Below, piece by piece: positions 44,114 through 51,633 of a stretch of DNA of 64,000 bases (its first letter is position 1; every line of letters starts with the position of its first letter). The DNA comes from Hyphomicrobiales bacterium (GTDB taxonomy: Bacteria; Pseudomonadota; Alphaproteobacteria; Rhizobiales; OSC116). The stretch covers positions 105,938 to 169,937 of the forward strand of contig JABSRZ010000010.1 in assembly GCA_013214705.1 (NCBI GenBank), in the 5' to 3' direction. The translations under genes and the position numbers were made by a program. The notes below the pieces were generated by a model. That model saw only the letters and a list, made by a program, of their open reading frames with translations. It had not been told where the DNA came from and did not search any database.

Positions 44114-44875
44114 ATGACTTGGAAGACAAAACGAGAAGACATCATCAAAGGCGGATTTTCAACACCGCTTGATGCCCCGATGATCCCCAGTTTCCCGTTT
44201 AAATTTCGTGATTGCAAAATATTAACGCTGGTTTACCAAACTGATATTGCGGCAATGCGCGCTATATTGCCCGAGCCGCTGGTGCCAACTGGCGATAAAG
44301 TGATGATTCATATTTATCAGATGAATGATACATCTTGGGTTGGGCCGTATAATGAAGTGAATGTTATGTTTGGGGTTGAATTGCCGGGCAAGGCCGTTGG
44401 CAGTTATTCACCATATTTATATCTATCGTCCGATGTTGGGGTAACTCATGGGCGTGAAATTCATGGCCAGCCAAAAAAATACGGCAAGCCAAAAATCGAG
44501 TTTCGCGATGATTTGATTGTCGGCACAATGCAACGCAATGGCATCGATGTCATTACCGGCACTATGCCCTATAAGCAACAACAAGCCGACATTAGCGAAC
44601 TGTCTGACATATTTCCATTTGCCACCAATATTAACTTAAAAGCCATCGATCATATTGATGGAACGCCGGCTATTAGGCAGCTAACATCTAGAAGTTTAGC
44701 AGATGTAAATGTAACTGAATGCTGGCGCGGGCCATGCACAACCCATTTGCTGCCAAATGCCCAAGCGCCTGTTCATAGATTGCCAGTTTTAAAAATGCTT
44801 GATGGGTTCTTTTGGGCAGCAGACTTTACCTTGGTTCCCGGCGAAATATTGCACGATTACCTTGAAGAAACATAA
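44114..44875 (+). CDS. Acetoacetate decarboxylase family protein
   Basis: 253 residues. GREIHGQPKKYGKPKIEF carries the Lys-Lys pair of the acetoacetate decarboxylase active site, and VGSYSPYLYLSSDVGVTHGRE and GPCTTHLLPNAQAPVHRLP match the fold. Relatives include true decarboxylases, but also lactonase-like and dehydratase-aldolase members. In this block it may act on a beta-keto sugar acid produced by the SDR/Gfo enzymes. No lactonase is otherwise seen in block 2, so a hydrolytic role deserves thought but is unproven. Confidence 0.82.
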   Translation: MTWKTKREDIIKGGFSTPLDAPMIPSFPFKFRDCKILTLVYQTDIAAMRAILPEPLVPTGDKVMIHIYQMNDTSWVGPYNEVNVMFGVELPGKAVGSYSPYLYLSSDVGVTHGREIHGQPKKYGKPKIEFRDDLIVGTMQRNGIDVITGTMPYKQQQADISELSDIFPFATNINLKAIDHIDGTPAIRQLTSRSLADVNVTECWRGPCTTHLLPNAQAPVHRLPVLKMLDGFFWAADFTLVPGEILHDYLEET

Positions 44876-44898
44876 AATAAAGTAATAGGATTAGATAA

Positions 44899-45738
44899 AT
44901 GAAGCTTTTACGATATGGCGAAAAAGGGTTAGAAAAACCTGCCATTTTAGATGACGACGGCAACATAAGAGATTTATCAAATGAAATTGATGACCTTGCA
45001 GGTGATGTACTCATTAACCTTGAGCGTCTGGCAAAAATTGACGTTTCAAAGCTGCCGATAGTTAGTGGCAACCCACGCATTGGCCCTTGTGTTGGTGGGA
45101 CTGGCAAATTTATGTGCATCGGGCTTAATTATGCCGATCATGCCGCCGAAAGCGGATTGGAAGTGCCATCAGAGCCGGTGTTATTTATGAAAGCGACCTC
45201 GGCAATTTGTGGTGCAAATGACCCTATTATCATCCCTCGTGGTTCGGTTAAAACCGATTGGGAGGTCGAGCTAGGCGTGGTGATTGGCAAACCGGCAAAA
45301 TATGTAGATGAAAAAGATGCCCTGTCACATGTTGCCGGCTATTGCGTAATCAATGACGTCTCAGAACGGGCCTATCAAATAGAACGCGAAGGCCAATGGT
45401 GCAAAGGCAAATCATGCGATAATTTTGGCCAAACTGGACCATATCTGGTCACCGCAGATGAAATTGCAGACCCACAAAATCTTAAAATGTGGCTAGAGGT
45501 GAATGGTGAGCGTGTCCAAAATGGCTCAACCAAAACCATGGTCTATGGCGTGGCGCATCTGGTCAGCTATTTAAGCCAATTCATGACATTACACCCCGGT
45601 GATATCATTTCGACAGGTACGCCGCCGGGTGTTGGTTTGGGTTTTAAACCGCCACGTTATCTTAGACCTGGCGATGTTGTAAAACTCGGCATAGACGGTT
45701 TAGGCGAACAACAGCAAACGTGTGAAAATGATGAGTGA
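44899..45738 (+). CDS. Fumarylacetoacetate hydrolase family protein, candidate 2,4-diketo-3-deoxy-L-rhamnonate hydrolase
   Basis: 279 residues. MCIGLNYADHAAESGLEVP and EPVLFMKATSAICGANDPI, metal ligands in DWEVELGVVIG (Glu-x-Glu) and YCVINDVSERAYQ (Asp), then KSCDNFGQTGPYLVT and ISTGTPPGVGLG. This subgroup includes hydrolases of the fuconate and rhamnonate diketo pathways, giving pyruvate plus L-lactate. With the SDR at 31477 it would complete that branch. A truncated relative is at 63363. Overlaps the following enolase gene by 17 bp. Confidence 0.85.
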   Translation: MKLLRYGEKGLEKPAILDDDGNIRDLSNEIDDLAGDVLINLERLAKIDVSKLPIVSGNPRIGPCVGGTGKFMCIGLNYADHAAESGLEVPSEPVLFMKATSAICGANDPIIIPRGSVKTDWEVELGVVIGKPAKYVDEKDALSHVAGYCVINDVSERAYQIEREGQWCKGKSCDNFGQTGPYLVTADEIADPQNLKMWLEVNGERVQNGSTKTMVYGVAHLVSYLSQFMTLHPGDIISTGTPPGVGLGFKPPRYLRPGDVVKLGIDGLGEQQQTCENDE

Positions 45739-46861
45739 TGAAAACAAAATCATTAACGTAGAAGCTTTTCCTGTTTCATACCAAGAACCAACAGATCATA
45801 ACCGGTTTCGTTCCGTTTGTTTGGTTAAAATCACTGCAATAGACGGGCAAGTGGGTTGGGGCGAATGTTGCACATATTTTCCCGAAGCCTCGCTGGCAGC
45901 GGCAAAAATTATCGACGCTTTTGCCGAAATAGTCATCGCTCAAAACGCTTTTCATATTGACAAAATTTGGCTGCAATTGAATAAACATAGCTGGTGGTAT
46001 GGCCCGGGAATTGCCTCTTTGGCGATATCCGGCATTGACATCGCGCTGTGGGATTTAAAAGGCAAAATACTAAATACCAGCGTGCTTGATCTGCTCGGTG
46101 GGCCGGTACATGCTAAATTACCCGCCATTGCCAGCCTGCATGGCACTAAAAAACACATCGAAGAAATGGCCGAAGAAATTTCAGCCCACACCGCCACCGG
46201 CCTGCATGGCGCTAAGGTTGGGTTTGGTAAATTTGGCGATGCTAACCTCGGGTTTGACCATGCACGAGATGTAGAATTTGTTGAACAAGTAATGGATGCT
46301 ATGGGTGCTGATAAATCGCTAATGATTGACCTTGGGGTTAATAATTTTTGGGATATACCCACCGCTATAACCCGCGCAAAAGCATTTGAAGACATGGGTG
46401 TGGCGTGGCTCGAAGAACCGTTAGGCAATGATGACCCAGAAGGCTATAAAGCCCTTCGCGATCAAACCGGAATTCGCATTGCCTATGGTGAACGCGAATG
46501 GAATGCCCGCGGCATAAAACGAATTGTGGACACCGGAACGGTAGATGTGGTTGGTCTTGACCCAGGGCGAATTGAAGGCATTACAGGCTTTCAAAAAGCT
46601 GCCGAAATATGCGGCTTGTCTCGCCGTCAAGCCAACGCACATAATTTCTCGACCGCGATTGTTGGGGCGGCTAGCCAAGCGCTTAGCTTTGCCAACCCGG
46701 CTTGTTATTTGCTCGAACTGCAACCGGTTTATGGCCCTGCTCAAAAGGATTTGGTCGATAAACCAATTTGGCATGAAAACGGTTATGTAAATATGCCAAC
46801 AGGCCCGGGGTTGGGCATAGAGATAAATGAAGACATGGTTAAATCTGCAATCATTAAATAA
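45722..46861 (+). CDS. Enolase-superfamily sugar-acid dehydratase
   Basis: About 379 residues. Capping domain ends in SLAISGIDIALWDLKGK; barrel residues are LHGAKVGFGKFG (Lys), LMIDLGVNNFW (Asp), WLEEPLG (Glu), AYGEREWNARG (Glu) and ANAHNFSTAIVG (His). It differs from rhamnonate dehydratase at 30250, so block 2 has two dehydratases for two acids, or for an epimer pair. Start is ambiguous: GTG at 45722 or ATG at 45728/45731, all overlapping the FAH gene. Function of this subgroup unknown to me. Confidence 0.8.
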   Translation: MKMMSDENKIINVEAFPVSYQEPTDHNRFRSVCLVKITAIDGQVGWGECCTYFPEASLAAAKIIDAFAEIVIAQNAFHIDKIWLQLNKHSWWYGPGIASLAISGIDIALWDLKGKILNTSVLDLLGGPVHAKLPAIASLHGTKKHIEEMAEEISAHTATGLHGAKVGFGKFGDANLGFDHARDVEFVEQVMDAMGADKSLMIDLGVNNFWDIPTAITRAKAFEDMGVAWLEEPLGNDDPEGYKALRDQTGIRIAYGEREWNARGIKRIVDTGTVDVVGLDPGRIEGITGFQKAAEICGLSRRQANAHNFSTAIVGAASQALSFANPACYLLELQPVYGPAQKDLVDKPIWHENGYVNMPTGPGLGIEINEDMVKSAIIK

Positions 46862-46874
46862 AGAGGGAATGGTT

Positions 46875-47189
46875 ATGAAAAATTATGCTTGGGTGCTAGA
46901 AGTTCGCACCGGATATGAAGACGAATATAAAAAGCGTCACGATGAAATCTGGCCAGAAATGGTCGAAGAAATTACTGCCTCAGGAATTCGAAACTATAGT
47001 ATTTTTCGCCACGGCCTTACACTTATTGGCTATTTCGAAACCGATGATTTGAAAAAAACCATTGCCTATTTAGCTCAAAGTGATGCCAACAGACGCTGGG
47101 GTGAATATATGGGCCCACTGATGAAGATAGAAGTCGATGAAAGCATTGGCTTCCCATATTTGTTGCCATTACAATGGCATATGGACTAA
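46875..47189 (+). CDS. rhaM: L-rhamnose mutarotase
   Basis: 104 residues, the same length as E. coli RhaM, with matching layout: MKNYAWVLEVRTGYEDEYKK, RHDEIWPEMVEEI holding the catalytic His, GIRNYSIFRHGLTLIGYFE, and RRWGEYMGPLM. Interconverts anomers of L-rhamnose before oxidation. The in-frame ATG at 46869 is too close to AGAGGGA; ATG at 46875 is correctly spaced. It ties block 2 to rhamnose independently of the dehydrogenase and dehydratase. Confidence 0.9.
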   Translation: MKNYAWVLEVRTGYEDEYKKRHDEIWPEMVEEITASGIRNYSIFRHGLTLIGYFETDDLKKTIAYLAQSDANRRWGEYMGPLMKIEVDESIGFPYLLPLQWHMD

Positions 47190-47194
47190 ATTTT

Positions 47195-48310
47195 ATGACC
47201 GAAGCCTTGATACACAATGCCTTGATACACAATGAAACTCTTGGCCGCCTGATACGATCTGGTGGCTGGGCGGAGTTAGCCGAGGGCACACCTTGTTTGA
47301 TCCGCCGTGCTGTTGAAGCGGAGGATAACAAAACAATCAGCGGCTTGGCAGAGTTTTTCTGCCAAGAGATGCAGGTTGTATATAATATCTACGACCAATG
47401 GTTTGGCGATACACGTCAATGCCTGTTAGACAAAGGCATGTCGCTACAAAAATTAGACAGCGAACACCAGCTTATTCGAGAAAAACTTAAGCCCTATCAC
47501 GCGTCTGCCCTAAAGCCGCGGCAAACAGTGTGGGACGATGTCGGCGCACATCTCAAGCGGTTGGTGAACACAGAACTCACCATAAAACAGCGTTTAGAGG
47601 CGCTAGATCTTACGGTCGAAACATGGCGCGACCTGCATGATTGCGAGGTCGATCAAATTTCCGGACTATTCAATCTAGTCATGGAAAATCATGGTGAACT
47701 CGCTCTCAAGGATATGTATGAGAACTGGGTAATTGGCGACTGGTTTGCCAAGCGATACCAGCGCTTTGACGTGTCTAAAATATCATGGGAAACCGCGAGT
47801 TGGCTGCTTATTTATTTGGGTTTCGAAGGTCATCATGGTCACATTAGTGGCAGCGAGCGCGATGGCACGATTGATTATGAAGAAGATGACGAGAAAGTCA
47901 CTATTAGCTTTGCGCCCTGTGGTTCTGGCGGCAGAGTTATGCAGGGCGAGGCGCGCGATGGCATGCCCGCTTTGTCTGAAGCGCCGTTTAATTGGCCAGA
48001 ATTATCTGGCGCACATGATTTCACTTGGAACGAAACCGGCATCTGCGCTTATTGCGCTCATTGCTGCATCCTGCACGAAAAGCTGCCGGTGGCATCATTT
48101 GGCTATCCGGTGAGAATTACCACCCCCCCTAAAGCCCCATTGACCGCCGAGAGTCGTTGTAGTTGGACTGTTTATAAAGACCTCAGAAATATTCCAGAGG
48201 AGGCATACACCCGTGTTGGCGGTGTTAAACCGCCAGCAGACGCCCCACTTGGGTCTGCCGGCCGTGCCAAACGCGAGGCTATGATAAGCGAGGCTGCCAA
48301 AAATGCCTGA
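47195..48310 (+). CDS. Uncharacterised protein with Cys-rich C-terminal region
   Basis: About 371 residues that I do not recognise. The first two thirds look helical, with many Trp, Asp and Glu (NYDQWFGDTRQ, VETWRDLHDCEVDQ). The last third has APCGSGGRVMQGEARDG and then GICAYCAHCCILHEKLP, with another Cys in ESRCSWTVY, a pattern that could bind a metal or an Fe-S cluster. No signal peptide or membrane segment. A 15-bp tandem duplication (47204-47233) repeats residues ALIHN near the start. Its stop overlaps the start of the isomerase-like gene by 8 bp, so the two products probably work together. Confidence 0.75.
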   Translation: MTEALIHNALIHNETLGRLIRSGGWAELAEGTPCLIRRAVEAEDNKTISGLAEFFCQEMQVVYNIYDQWFGDTRQCLLDKGMSLQKLDSEHQLIREKLKPYHASALKPRQTVWDDVGAHLKRLVNTELTIKQRLEALDLTVETWRDLHDCEVDQISGLFNLVMENHGELALKDMYENWVIGDWFAKRYQRFDVSKISWETASWLLIYLGFEGHHGHISGSERDGTIDYEEDDEKVTISFAPCGSGGRVMQGEARDGMPALSEAPFNWPELSGAHDFTWNETGICAYCAHCCILHEKLPVASFGYPVRITTPPKAPLTAESRCSWTVYKDLRNIPEEAYTRVGGVKPPADAPLGSAGRAKREAMISEAAKNA

Positions 48311-49745
48311 GGCTTTTTCATATCAGCTGGCTAAACCTCGGGTGACGGTAATTGGTGGTATGATGGCTTATTTCGAGTCCATTATGGAGCCTGGGTTTCG
48401 AGATGATCGGTTGCGGCATGTTGCCGAAATAACAGCGCCGCTTAAAACCGCGTTTGATCTTACCGAGCTTGGTCTTTGGGCGGATGAGACTGATTTTGAC
48501 AGGCTGACTAAACAAATTGCGCAGACACCTTGCGATGTCGTATTACTAGTGCCGACAATGGCCACTCCACCCAAAGAGATAGTTGCGCTAGCGGTTCAAT
48601 GTGACGCGCCGGTGGTCATCGCCTGTGGGCATGGTCTGTCGGATATCACCGAAGCTTTTAACATGCGTGAATTATGCCGACATTCATCAAATGTGGGCGC
48701 AACCATGATCGGATCAATGATGCGTAGGCTGCCAAAGCCGCTGCAACCCATTCTAGTCACTGGTTTTCTAGATGATCCAGAATTCCATATGCGATTGTCT
48801 CTGGCGGTTAAAACCGCCGCATTGGCCAATCGATTTAAGGGTTTGCGCATTGGTCGGTTAGGCATGCCGATGAACGGCTATGACCACATCGGCTTAAGTG
48901 CTGAACAAGCAACCGCATCGGGGTTTGAACTTGTCGATATTTCATTGAAAGACTGGACTACTCGGGTTTCTGCAGTTACTGACAGTGAAATCAAAACATT
49001 CCAGCATGATATCTTGCCTCTGCATATTCCACCGCAAACAAAGTATGCACTCAGCGCTGATCTTGACCGCGCAACGCGCTTGGCGCTGGCATTGGATAGG
49101 GTGGCCGTGGAATATCAACTAGACTGCGGCAGCCTCACTTGCCGTGGGCCGTTTGGGGTTGAACTCGCAAACGGGGCGATAGGCTGCCTTGCCACATCAC
49201 TAATGACCGCATCCGGTCGGCCATTTAGCGCTACTGGCGATTTGGTAACCTCTATAGCCATGCTGACGGGCAAAGTGTTAGGCGGCGCCACACTCTATTG
49301 CGAGCTGGATGCAATCGACAGAAATCGAGATGCCTTTCTTATTTCTAACACCGGCGAGGGCGACTTTGATTGGTGTCCAAAAGGTGGAAAAGCCGACATT
49401 TATGACGCGTCTGCTCATTCTGGTCGAGACGTTTCGGGCGTGGTGCTTAACCATGATATATCTGCTGGAGCGGCGACTATGATCGGTGTGACATTAGATA
49501 GAAATGTGTCCGAACGATTGAGCTTTATTGCGCTGCAAGGCGAAACATTAGAGCCACCAAACACAGCATTGAAGGTTACCCATGGTTGGTTTCAATCTAG
49601 TATGCGCCCAGCACCGCGCGCTTTTGAAGCATGGGCAAATGCTGGAGCCACCCATCATGGCGCGCTTAGCCGTGGCAATTTGGTCGAAGCGTTGAATTGG
49701 CTAGCCATGCTCCGCGATTTTCCAGTTACCCAAATTACTGAATAG
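48303..49745 (+). CDS. L-fucose/L-arabinose isomerase-like protein
   Basis: 480 residues. The N-terminal part PRVTVIGGMMAYFESIMEPG with CDVVLLVPTMATPP and the C-terminal part GDLVTSIAMLTGKVLGGATL-YCELDAID...NTGEGDFDW follow the layout of the FucI/AraA fold, including an acidic ECD-like residue and a GEGD segment. Key metal His residues are not obvious in the visible motifs, so isomerase activity is uncertain. It could isomerise rhamnose-like sugars or be a derived non-isomerase. Coupled to the unknown gene upstream. Last gene of block 2. Confidence 0.72.
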   Translation: MPEAFSYQLAKPRVTVIGGMMAYFESIMEPGFRDDRLRHVAEITAPLKTAFDLTELGLWADETDFDRLTKQIAQTPCDVVLLVPTMATPPKEIVALAVQCDAPVVIACGHGLSDITEAFNMRELCRHSSNVGATMIGSMMRRLPKPLQPILVTGFLDDPEFHMRLSLAVKTAALANRFKGLRIGRLGMPMNGYDHIGLSAEQATASGFELVDISLKDWTTRVSAVTDSEIKTFQHDILPLHIPPQTKYALSADLDRATRLALALDRVAVEYQLDCGSLTCRGPFGVELANGAIGCLATSLMTASGRPFSATGDLVTSIAMLTGKVLGGATLYCELDAIDRNRDAFLISNTGEGDFDWCPKGGKADIYDASAHSGRDVSGVVLNHDISAGAATMIGVTLDRNVSERLSFIALQGETLEPPNTALKVTHGWFQSSMRPAPRAFEAWANAGATHHGALSRGNLVEALNWLAMLRDFPVTQITE

Positions 49746-49987
49746 ATACTTATCAAACAGAAAAAATTTGGACTATATCAATAAAACCATTTTTGTGATT
49801 GTAGAGGCTATCGGAGCGTTTATTCTGATTTGCAATGCTTGTATTCCGATCTCAATTTATTGCCAGATAACATTGCTAGCTTGTTGTCTTCTTAGATTAA
49901 TGTTAGTGGCCATCTAAAGTTTAATCTGTTGTGCGCTTTTTGAACTGCAATAAAATATTCTTGTTTTACTTAAATTGACCCACCTCA

Positions 49988-50197
49988 CAGCCCACCTTTT
50001 GGGCTGAGATTGTATGTTCTGAAATGTTCCGCCATGTGAAAAAGAAATTTTTATTTCGTTTGGTTTCAAATGGTTATGTTCAGGTATGAGCAACGATGTT
50101 TAGCCAGACTTATTCTTTCCTGCGGCACCGCAAATTATTGTAACTCATTGAAATATATGCGTTTTTAACAATATAGATATTTCAGCCCACCTTTTTT
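49988..50197 (+). repeat. Block boundary repeat, copy C (hairpin arm plus tRNA-Thr 3' fragment)
   Basis: Hairpin CAGCCCA-CCTTT-TGGGCTG (49988-50006) opens a stretch identical to copy B for 42 bp and similar for about 110 bp. ATTCTTTCCTGCGGCACC (50112-50129) then repeats 17 of 18 bases of the tRNA-Thr 3' end; with TAACTCATTGAAATATAT (50141-50158) it lies at the same spacing as after the real tRNA. It closes with CAGCCCACCTTTTTTT at 50183. Marks the border between blocks 2 and 3. Confidence 0.87.
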
Positions 50198-50199
50198 TA

Positions 50200-50585
50200 A
50201 CGTATATTTGTAGCGCGGCGGTTTGGTTGATACCAGTGCCTCGAACTTGCTCTTCCTCTTCGCCCGCATTCATCCATTGGTAACAAAGCCCCAATGGAGA
50301 TGCTTCAGAGCTTAAATCTGATGAAGCTGATTTAAGCTAAACGCTGAATTTTAACAATTCAATTAGTCCCTCAGAGGGGCAACTAAATTTAAAACAGACT
50401 CTAAATCAATTTGGATCGGTTTACAGGGGCAAGGTCATATTCAAGGCGGAAATATGAAATGTTTGTAGACTTAATTGTTGAAATCTGCAAAATAGCCATT
50501 AGATGATTGCTGGCATAAAGAGCAACTCTGACACTCCGCCACAATATATCTTGGCATTAACAATGTTGATTGATCACAAAAATAA
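50200..50585. other. Non-coding, probably degenerate DNA before the IclR gene
   Basis: No open gene fits here. A minus-strand reading of about 50210-50305 gives protein-like text (LCYQWMNAGEEEEQ, then VRGTGINQTAAL), but it has no start, no continuation and no family I recognise; it may be a gene relic. Short AT-rich sequence from 50330 to 50585 must contain the IclR promoter. The 49746-49987 spacer on the other side of the repeat also shows nothing identifiable. Confidence 0.4.
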
Positions 50586-51353
50586 ATGAACAAAAACATA
50601 CCTTCTCCAAAAAAATCCGCTAAAGGAAAATACAGTTCTCCTGCAGTTGATAAAGCCGTCGACGTAATTGAATTTTTGGCTTCCAAGCGTGAAAGTGTAT
50701 CCATCACCACGATCTCCGAAGCAGTTGGCCGCTCTGTAGGCGAAATATATAGGGTTATTCTGGCTCTGGAGCGTCGCCGCTGGGTTTATAAAGACCCTTC
50801 GACAGACCGCTTTCTTCTATCTCTGCGGATTTTTGAACTGGCACACAAATTTCCCCCTATTGAAAGATTGATCAATCTTTCCCAATCCGAACTGGATTTG
50901 CTGGCCGACAAAACCCTTCAATCTTGTCATCTTGCTGTGGCAGAAGGAATGAAAATAGCCATTATCGCGGGTAAAGAAAGTCCACTGCCAATGCATTATA
51001 GTGTGAAAGTGGGGTCAATGTTTGATATTTTCGAAACCAGCTCCGGTGCTGTTATAATGGCTAATCTTTCTGTTTCCCAACAACAAAGATATCTTGATAA
51101 ATGCCCTAGCAATAGGCGCGCCGAATTGACCGAACGGCTCAACAAAATTGTTGATCTAGGTTATGAGCAGCTTGAAAGCATAACCGTAAAGGGGATGGTT
51201 AATATCTCTGTTCCCATAAGGTCCATTGACGGTAAAATTATTGCAGCGTTTACCGTTCCATACCTCAACCAATCCAGCGCTTCTGCTAGTCCAGATTCTG
51301 TGCTTGAGTTATTGTTGGCTTCGAGCCGCCGGCTTAGCACCCGCCTGGGATAA
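50586..51353 (+). CDS. IclR-family transcriptional regulator
   Basis: 255 residues. N-terminal helix-turn-helix AVDVIEFLASKRESVSITTISEAVGRSVGEIYRVILALERRRWVYKD, then the effector domain with HLAVAEGMKIAIIAGKESP, MFDIFETSSGAVIMANL and NISVPIRSIDGKIIAAFTVPYL. Only regulator seen in block 3, facing the transporter and enzyme genes, so it is the probable controller. Effector not predictable. The ATG is the first of the frame, without a strong ribosome-binding site (AAAAATAA precedes it). Confidence 0.9.
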   Translation: MNKNIPSPKKSAKGKYSSPAVDKAVDVIEFLASKRESVSITTISEAVGRSVGEIYRVILALERRRWVYKDPSTDRFLLSLRIFELAHKFPPIERLINLSQSELDLLADKTLQSCHLAVAEGMKIAIIAGKESPLPMHYSVKVGSMFDIFETSSGAVIMANLSVSQQQRYLDKCPSNRRAELTERLNKIVDLGYEQLESITVKGMVNISVPIRSIDGKIIAAFTVPYLNQSSASASPDSVLELLLASSRRLSTRLG

Positions 51354-51633
51354 TATGTTTAGCCACGAATTCTGATTTCACAACTCAAATAACAATACGA
51401 TTCTGAATGCACTTTATCAGTTTTTTGGCAAAGCAGGCTTTGTGCCGCGCTATCAAATCTCTGTGGATTCCATGCCTCAAGGCAATTTGTGTATAAAACA
51501 AATAATCGAATATTATCAATATTTTAGGCCAAAAGATATGTTTTGTCGGAGTGTATTATTTTGCCCTAATGCAAAACGTATTTCATATTTGAAAAATAAA
51601 GATAAGCTTAAGATAAGATAAGGGAGTGAATTT

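Noticed and set aside
50110..50130. A second complete tRNA gene at copy C
   Set aside because: Only the last 18 or so bases resemble tRNA-Thr; D and anticodon arms are absent, so it is a fragment.
51415..51490. Possible LysR-type remnant (text like FFGKAGFVPRYQISVD)
   Set aside because: The match is short, has no start or helix-turn-helix part, and may be chance; kept only as a note.
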